Both the position numbers and the translations under genes were made by a program. 64,000 nt of DNA from Streptomyces sp. DH41 (GTDB lineage: Bacteria > Actinomycetota > Actinomycetes > Streptomycetales > Streptomycetaceae), in NCBI RefSeq assembly GCF_029813785.1, contig NZ_JARVKY010000019.1:62001-126000 (forward strand), read 5' to 3'. The notes below the pieces were generated by a model. The model was not told the origin of the DNA. It made no database searches and was given only the letters and a program-made list of their open reading frames with translations. Below are positions 59,484-64,000 of the stretch, piece by piece (positions within the stretch are counted from its first letter, which is position 1; every line of letters begins with the position of its first letter).

Positions 59484-60581
59484 TTAACTGACGAGCGCAT
59501 CCGGCTTGCCCTTGCTGCGCGGCCGTTCCTCGACCATCTTGCCCCAGACGATCATCCGGTACTTACTGGTGAACTCCGGAGTGCAGGTCGTGAGCGTGAT
59601 GTACCGGCCCGACTCCTTGAACCCCGACTGCTTCGGCACCGGATCGAGAACACTGATGTTGCTCGGCGACGTCACCGGCAGGATCGACGCCATCTTGTAC
59701 ACGAAGTACCTGTCCTGAGTCTCCACGACGATCGGATCGCCCGGACCCAGCTTGTTGATGTACCGGAACGGTTCACCATGCGTGTTGCGATGCCCCGCCA
59801 GCCCGAAGTTGCCCGTCTTCGCGTCCGGCATCGCCGTCTTCAGCGCGCCCTCGGCATAGTGCCCGACCATCCCCCGGTCCAGCACCTTCTCGTCGTCGAT
59901 GCCCTCCGCGATCGGCACCACCACGTCCAGCTTGGGAATGTGCAGCAGCGCGAAACCCTGCCCCGGCTCGAAGACCCCCGGATTCCGCTTGCCGTTCGCC
60001 CAGTCCTCCTGGAGGCTGCTCGCCGCCTTGTCCGCCTGCGCCTGCGCCCGCACGTTCGTCCACCACAACTGGTACGTGACGAACAGCAGCATCAGCACAC
60101 CGGACGTGATGAAGACCTCACCGATCGCCCGGCTCGCGATCACGGCCGCCCCCGGCTTGCGCGCACGGGCCTGCCGACGCGCCTCAACGCGCGACAGAGG
60201 CGCTTTCGGTTCCTCGTCCGGCTCCGATACCGCCGACGACCCGCGAGCGGCCCCACGGCGCCCTTGACGCCGTTTCGCGGCCTTCCTGCGGGCCGCGCGC
60301 CCGCCATCCACGGGACCGTCCGTAGAAGCGGCGGGCCCCCCTCGCTCCCGCGGCGGCTCCGGAACCCGCAGCGCCACCGTCTCGTCGTCCTCGACGACCG
60401 GCCGATACGCCCCCTCCGAAGAGAAGTCGCCGGAAGAGAAGCCCTCGGAAGAGAAGTCCCCGGAAGAGAAGCCCTCGTACCAACCGTCCCCGAACGCACC
60501 GGAATCCCCGTACGGCTGCCCGTACGAGGATCCCTGGTCACCGGCCGCGCCGGAGTCGCGCTCGGGGCGCAGTGCGGTCAC
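59484..60581 (-). CDS. srtE1: Class E sortase (SrtE1-like) with long cytoplasmic N-terminus
   Basis: A 365-residue sortase. The GTG at 60581 overlaps the pabA stop (GTGA) and gives VTALRPERDSG. The 150-residue cytoplasmic head contains a duplicated FSSGDFSSEG decapeptide and a Lys/Arg-rich region. The helix is AIGEVFITSGVLMLLFVTYQLWW. The barrel has LAGHRNTHG (catalytic His), TLTTCTPEFTS (catalytic Cys) and KYRMIVWG (Arg). It is the paralogue of the gene downstream and likely shares its LAXTG substrates. Confidence 0.92.
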   Translation of the reverse strand: MTALRPERDSGAAGDQGSSYGQPYGDSGAFGDGWYEGFSSGDFSSEGFSSGDFSSEGAYRPVVEDDETVALRVPEPPRERGGPAASTDGPVDGGRAARRKAAKRRQGRRGAARGSSAVSEPDEEPKAPLSRVEARRQARARKPGAAVIASRAIGEVFITSGVLMLLFVTYQLWWTNVRAQAQADKAASSLQEDWANGKRNPGVFEPGQGFALLHIPKLDVVVPIAEGIDDEKVLDRGMVGHYAEGALKTAMPDAKTGNFGLAGHRNTHGEPFRYINKLGPGDPIVVETQDRYFVYKMASILPVTSPSNISVLDPVPKQSGFKESGRYITLTTCTPEFTSKYRMIVWGKMVEERPRSKGKPDALVS

Positions 60582-61216
60582 GCCGTGGCCCTGCCCACCA
60601 CCGGGGCGAGCCCCGCCGACCTCGCCACCGCGCCCTGGTCGCCGCACTCCACCAGCCAGTTGGCCAGCATCCGGTGCCCGTGCTCGGTCAGCACCGACTC
60701 CGGATGGAACTGCACACCCTCGACCGGCAGTTCACGGTGGCGCAGCCCCATCACGATCCCGTCCGGCGTACGGGCCGTCACCTCCAGCTCCGCCGGCACC
60801 GTGGCCGGCTCCGCCGCCAGCGAGTGGTACCGCGTCGCCGTGAAGGGGGACGGCAGCCCCGCGAAGACGCCCCGGCCCGCGTGCTCGACCGGCGAGGTCT
60901 TGCCGTGCAGCAGCTCCGGCGCCCGGTCCACCACACCCCCGTACGCCACCTGCATCGACTGCATGCCCAGACAGACCCCGAAGACCGGCACCCCGGTCGC
61001 CGCGCAGTGCCGCACCATCTCGACGCACACGCCCGCCTGCTCCGGCGTTCCCGGCCCCGGCGACAGCAGTACGCCGTCGAAACCGTCCTGGGCGTGCGCC
61101 GTCGACACCTCGTCGTTGCGCAGCACCTCGCACTCGGCACCCAGCTGGTACAGGTACTGCACCAGGTTGAAGACGAAGCTGTCGTAGTTGTCGACGACGA
61201 GGATGCGCGCGCTCAC
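60578..61216 (-). CDS. pabA: Aminodeoxychorismate/anthranilate synthase glutamine amidotransferase component
   Basis: A 212-residue class I glutamine amidotransferase that feeds ammonia to chorismate for p-aminobenzoate or anthranilate. Motifs are ILVVDNYDSFVFNLVQYL, LLSPGPGTPEQAG, the nucleophile Cys in VFGVCLGMQSM and the His-Glu in GVQFHPESVLTEHG. The GTG at 61216 overlaps the upstream small gene's stop. Its position among cell-wall genes is the normal actinobacterial arrangement. Confidence 0.93.
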   Translation of the reverse strand: MSARILVVDNYDSFVFNLVQYLYQLGAECEVLRNDEVSTAHAQDGFDGVLLSPGPGTPEQAGVCVEMVRHCAATGVPVFGVCLGMQSMQVAYGGVVDRAPELLHGKTSPVEHAGRGVFAGLPSPFTATRYHSLAAEPATVPAELEVTARTPDGIVMGLRHRELPVEGVQFHPESVLTEHGHRMLANWLVECGDQGAVARSAGLAPVVGRATA

Positions 61217-61374
61217 TGGTTGTCCACCGTCACATCGTTGAAGGGAAGCAGCGGTTCGGCCCACGGGAAGACGTACTGGAACAGGACGTAGACCACGGCC
61301 ACCGCCAGCACCAGCGAGAGCAGCGCCTTCACCCACGCGTTCCCCGGCAGATGCCGCCAGATCCAGCCGTACAT
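61213..61374 (-). CDS. Small single-TM membrane protein, 53 residues
   Basis: MYGWIWRHLPGNAWVKALLS, then a helix (LVLAVAVVYVLFQYVFPWAEP) and a short tail ending DVTVDNQ. GGAAGGGACGG precedes the ATG at 61374. Conserved small proteins of this kind sit between the DUF881 gene and pabA in Streptomyces. No function is known to me. It overlaps pabA by four bases, which supports its reality. Confidence 0.8.
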   Translation of the reverse strand: MYGWIWRHLPGNAWVKALLSLVLAVAVVYVLFQYVFPWAEPLLPFNDVTVDNQ

Positions 61375-61455
61375 GCCGTCCCTTCCGTCGCACCACGGCG
61401 CCGGAATCACGCCGTACGGCACCAGACTAACGGCGCGAGGCCCTGCGGAACGGCG

Positions 61456-62235
61456 TCAATCCACAGGCCGGGCATAGTGCAGGTCCGCCGTGCCCGAGTA
61501 GCCCGGCAGCGTCACCCGTCCCTCGTCCTCGACCTTCCAGCCGAGCCCGTAGACATTGACGTACACCATGTAGTTCTGGATCGTCGGCGATGCCGCCAGC
61601 GCCTCCCTCAGCCGCTCCGGATCACCGACCGCCTGGATCTTGTACGGCGGCGAGTAGACCCGGCCCTGCAGAATCAGCGTGTTGCCCACGCAGCGCACCG
61701 CGCTGGTGGAGATCAGCCGCTGGTCCATGACCTTGATGCCCTCCGCCCCGCCCTGCCACAGCGCGTTCACCACGGCCTGCAGATCCTGCTGGTGGATCAC
61801 CAGGTAGTCGGGCTCGGGCTCCGGGTAGCCGGGGAGCTTGGCGGTGGCGTCCGGCGGGGCGTCGTCGAGCGTGACCGAGATCGACTCACCCTTCAGCTTC
61901 TGCGTACCCGCCTTCTTCTCCAGCTCCGCGAGCCTGTCCGCCTCCGCCTTCGTACTTCCGTTGTCGCGCTCGGCGAGCGCGTCGACGTCGTCCCTCAGAG
62001 CCGCGTTGGACTCCTCCAGCCGACCGTTCTCCCGGCTCCGCTCATGGATGAGATCGGACAACTTGAGCAAAGAGGCATCCGTGCGGATATTGGTGCCCTT
62101 GGCGGTATTGAAGCTGGTGAAGAAAATGAGCCCCGCGAGCGCGAAGACGGCTGCCGTGAGTACCCGCACCGGCCGGAAACGGCGCTTGCGGACAGGACTG
62201 GATTCAGTCCCGGAGGAGTCGGCAGAATTGCTCAA
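61456..62235 (-). CDS. DUF881 family membrane-anchored protein
   Basis: A 259-residue protein with one N-terminal helix (VLTAAVFALAGLIFFTSFNTA), a coiled coil (LIHERSRENGRLEESNAALRDDVDALAERD) and the DUF881 domain (YLVIHQQDLQAVVNALWQGGAEGIKVMDQRLI, VYSPPYKIQAVGDPE). Extracytoplasmic; often near crgA and division genes, so a link to division is plausible but undefined. The start is TTG at 62235 behind AAGG. It diverges from crgA. Confidence 0.9.
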   Translation of the reverse strand: MSNSADSSGTESSPVRKRRFRPVRVLTAAVFALAGLIFFTSFNTAKGTNIRTDASLLKLSDLIHERSRENGRLEESNAALRDDVDALAERDNGSTKAEADRLAELEKKAGTQKLKGESISVTLDDAPPDATAKLPGYPEPEPDYLVIHQQDLQAVVNALWQGGAEGIKVMDQRLISTSAVRCVGNTLILQGRVYSPPYKIQAVGDPERLREALAASPTIQNYMVYVNVYGLGWKVEDEGRVTLPGYSGTADLHYARPVD

Positions 62236-62356
62236 CGTACCCTTATCTCCTTCGGCGCCACGGAAGCACTACGCTAACGGACGCCCGGGGGAGCGCTTCA
62301 AGTCCCCGACCCCGTTCCCTGCGCGGCCACGCAGCGCATCGACAGGAGAGACCCTC

Positions 62357-62611
62357 GTGCCGAAGTCACGTATCCGCAAGAAGGCCGACTACACGCCGCC
62401 GCCCTCGAAGCAGGCGACCAGCATCAAGCTGACCAGCCGCAGCTGGGTCGCGCCCGTCATGCTGGCCATGTTCGTCATCGGCCTCGCCTGGATCGTCGTC
62501 TTCTATGTCACCGACGGTTCACTTCCCATCGACGCGCTGGGCAACTGGAACATCGTGGTGGGCTTCGGTTTCATCGCCGCCGGATTCGGTGTCTCGACGC
62601 AGTGGAAGTAG
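62357..62611 (+). CDS. crgA: Cell division protein CrgA
   Basis: Small 84-residue division regulator with two membrane helices (WVAPVMLAMFVIGLAWIVVFYV and WNIVVGFGFIAAGFGVS) and a conserved N-terminus MPKSRIRKKADYTPPP. In Streptomyces it times septation in aerial hyphae and binds FtsZ-ring components. GTG start after CAGGAGAG. Confidence 0.95.
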   Translation: MPKSRIRKKADYTPPPSKQATSIKLTSRSWVAPVMLAMFVIGLAWIVVFYVTDGSLPIDALGNWNIVVGFGFIAAGFGVSTQWK

Positions 62612-62657
62612 CTCCGCGGTAACGCCGCAGTAGCTCTGCCCAGGACTATCCACGGAG

Positions 62658-62860
62658 TTATCCACAGGCGCCGTCCACATGGTGGGGAAAAGAAAGACGA
62701 TCTGTGGATAACCCACTGGGCATTGACGCCGGTGTGACGGAAGTACCGGTACCCGAAAACATGTTCGCCCCCTGCCTGACCTGCGGAAACGAAGGTCAGT
62801 GTCAGGGGGCACTCTTGTTCTCGCACACTGTGCACAAGATCCGGCACCTACTGTGGACAA
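62658..62860. other. Cluster of four DnaA boxes between crgA and the rhomboid gene
   Basis: TTATCCACA at 62658-62666, CCGTCCACA at 62671-62679, TTATCCACA on the minus strand at 62703-62711, and TTGTCCACA on the minus strand at 62852-62860. All fit the Streptomyces consensus (T/C)(T/C)(G/A/C)TCCACA. They fill the 256-bp gap. oriC itself is not here (no dnaA or dnaN). Possible roles are titration of DnaA or DnaA-regulated transcription. Confidence 0.65.
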
Positions 62861-62867
62861 CGGGCGC

Positions 62868-63755
62868 TCAGGTGAGCTGGGCGGTTCTCAACAGGGTCAG
62901 ACCGACGACGGCCACGAGGACCACCGCGCAGGTGCCGTACTGCACGAGCGTCCGCCGCTCGCGCGGGGCGTGGAGCATCGCGTAGCCGATCGCGGCGCCG
63001 GCGACGAGGCCGCCGACGTGGGCCTGCCAGGCGATGTTGGCCCAGGTGAAGGTGAAGACCAGGTTGATCGCCAGCAGGATGACGATCGGCCGCATGTCCG
63101 CGTTGAGGCGGCGGACGAGGGCCGCGGTGGCGCCGAAGAGGCCGAAGACCGCGCCGGAGGCGCCGAGGGTGGCCGTGGTGGGTGAGGCGAGCAGGTAGGT
63201 GAGGGCGCTGCCGGCCAGGCCGGAGACGAGGTAGAGCGTGAGGTAGCGGGCCCTGCCGAGGGCCGCTTCCAGGGGGCCGCCGAGGAACCAGAGGCTGAGC
63301 ATGTTGAAGCCGATGTGCCAGATCTCCTGGTGGGTGAACATCGTGGTCACCAGGCGGTACCACTCGCCCTCCGCGACGCCTTCGGTCGGGACGAAGGGGG
63401 CGGGGGGCCATCGCCCGATGAGGACCAGGTCACCGAGGAACGACGAAGACAGGGCGTGGACGGCGATGAAGACCGCCGCGTTGATCCCGATGAGGATCTT
63501 GGTGAGGAGGTGGGGGTCGGCGGCGATGGTCCCGCCCGCGAGGGTGCGGGGCCTGGAGGCGGCGGGGGCGGGCCCGGTGCCGCTGCGGCCGGTGGCGCAT
63601 TCGGGGCAGTGGAAGCCGACGGAGGCGTTGACCATGCAGTCGGGGCAGATGGGGCGTTCGCAGCGGGTGCAGCTGATGCCGGTCTCGCGGTCGGGGTGGC
63701 GGTAGCAGCCGGGCGGTTTCTGGGCGTCCGGTGAGCCGGCTGCCGCGTGGTCCAT
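62868..63755 (-). CDS. Rhomboid family intramembrane serine protease with zinc-finger N-terminus
   Basis: A 295-residue rhomboid. An N-terminal B-box-like zinc finger (CYRHPDRETGISCTRCERPICPDCM, split over residues 17-41, plus FHCPEC) precedes six or seven helices. Active-site features are the WHIGFNMLSLWFLGG Asn/His helix, the catalytic Ser in LGASGAVFGLFGA and the His in WQAHVGGLVAG. It cleaves membrane substrates; the target is unknown. ATG start. Confidence 0.94.
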   Translation of the reverse strand: MDHAAAGSPDAQKPPGCYRHPDRETGISCTRCERPICPDCMVNASVGFHCPECATGRSGTGPAPAASRPRTLAGGTIAADPHLLTKILIGINAAVFIAVHALSSSFLGDLVLIGRWPPAPFVPTEGVAEGEWYRLVTTMFTHQEIWHIGFNMLSLWFLGGPLEAALGRARYLTLYLVSGLAGSALTYLLASPTTATLGASGAVFGLFGATAALVRRLNADMRPIVILLAINLVFTFTWANIAWQAHVGGLVAGAAIGYAMLHAPRERRTLVQYGTCAVVLVAVVGLTLLRTAQLT

Positions 63756-63798
63756 GGCGTCCCCTCGGTCGTCCTGCGAGCGGTGTGCGCAAATGCAC

Positions 63799-63830
63799 CG
63801 CCCCGCCCGTCTTTACGGATGGGCGGGGCG
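63799..63830 (-). terminator. Terminator after the cyclophilin gene
   Basis: CGCCCCGCCC and GGGCGGGGCG with a 12-nt loop, 29 bp beyond the cyclophilin stop. Confidence 0.75.
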
Positions 63831-63858
63831 TTTGGTTCCTGCCCTGTGGGCGGGCGGG

Positions 63859-64000
63859 TCAGTCGTCGCGGGTCTCGACGGCGACCGATTCGATGACGAC
63901 GTCGTTGACGGGGCGGTCTGTGCGGGGGTTGGTCTGGGTGGTGGCGATGGTATCGACGACCTTCTGGCTGGCCGCGTCGGTCACCTCGCCGAAGATCGTG
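63859..64000 (-). CDS. Peptidyl-prolyl cis-trans isomerase (cyclophilin), C-terminal end
   Basis: The last 46 codons of a cyclophilin, 5' end beyond the window. Translation ends TIFGEVTDAASQKVVDTIAT, TQTNPRTDRPVNDVVIESV and AVETRDD. The FGEV...VVD motif and the V-N-D-V-V-I-E-S-V strand are typical of cyclophilin C-termini. It probably speeds folding at prolines. Confidence 0.9.
   Translation of the reverse strand, partial: TIFGEVTDAASQKVVDTIATTQTNPRTDRPVNDVVIESVAVETRDD

Noticed and set aside
62640..62860. oriC
   Set aside because: DnaA boxes are present but only four, and dnaA, dnaN, rpmH and the dense box array of Streptomyces oriC are absent.

Overview
The window looks like the oriC-proximal core of a Streptomyces chromosome. 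It is very GC-rich, uses many GTG starts and ATGA/GTGA overlaps, carries exact Streptomyces-type parS sites (GTTTCACGTGAAAC), and holds the conserved actinobacterial fhaA-fhaB-pstP-rodA-pbpA-pknB block followed by two class E sortases, pabA, a DUF881 gene, crgA, a rhomboid protease and the 3' end of a cyclophilin gene. The gene order resembles the S. coelicolor SCO3817 to SCO3856 interval as I remember it; this was not checked by alignment.

0-27 kb, mostly conserved: a truncated E1-alpha gene and a divergent orphan DevR-like response regulator; two divergent Ser/Thr kinases; a bacterial proteasome activator (Bpa); a quinone oxidoreductase; a drug-type ABC pair; a K+ channel, moeA and a mobA-like gene (parS lies on the moeA/channel junction); a complete branched-chain keto-acid dehydrogenase operon (bkdA-bkdB-bkdC) with a divergent Lrp regulator; a TetR regulator with a 3-hydroxyacyl-CoA dehydrogenase and divergent paaN; and an rRNA methyltransferase, HTTM, DUF5819 operon plus a rhodanese gene.

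27-45 kb, accessory: a RiPP cluster almost entirely on the minus strand. Reading leftward from 43.4 kb it holds a secreted repeat peptide, an LLM/F420-type oxidoreductase, an RRE-like protein, a methyltransferase, an aminotransferase, precursor 5, an Fe-ADH-like dehydrogenase, precursors 4, 3, 2 and 1, an M50 protease with a PqqD-like N-terminus, a class III lanthipeptide synthetase (LanKC), a YcaO protein, an ABC exporter and a two-TM small protein. The RRE, dehydrogenase, aminotransferase, methyltransferase and M50 set matches the daptide pathway (mpaB, C, D, M and P), which turns a C-terminal Thr into dimethyl-1,2-propanediamine. All five precursors end in Thr and contain no Cys. Adding LanKC, YcaO and an F420-type reductase suggests a hypermodified hybrid: dehydration, possibly reduction to D-residues, possibly azoline or other backbone chemistry, and an amine C-terminus. 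Two precursor genes are a 262-bp tandem duplication that also duplicates a perfect parS site. A LuxR-type regulator diverges at the right end of the cluster.

45-64 kb, conserved: a J-domain protein, DUF2252, a secreted intradiol dioxygenase with a carbohydrate-binding module, tRNA-Leu(CAG), then the peptidoglycan synthesis and phospho-signalling block (FHA proteins, PP2C phosphatase, RodA, PbpA, PknB with four PASTA domains). An Mrr-like restriction gene is wedged between pknB and the sortases. Downstream of crgA is a cluster of DnaA boxes.
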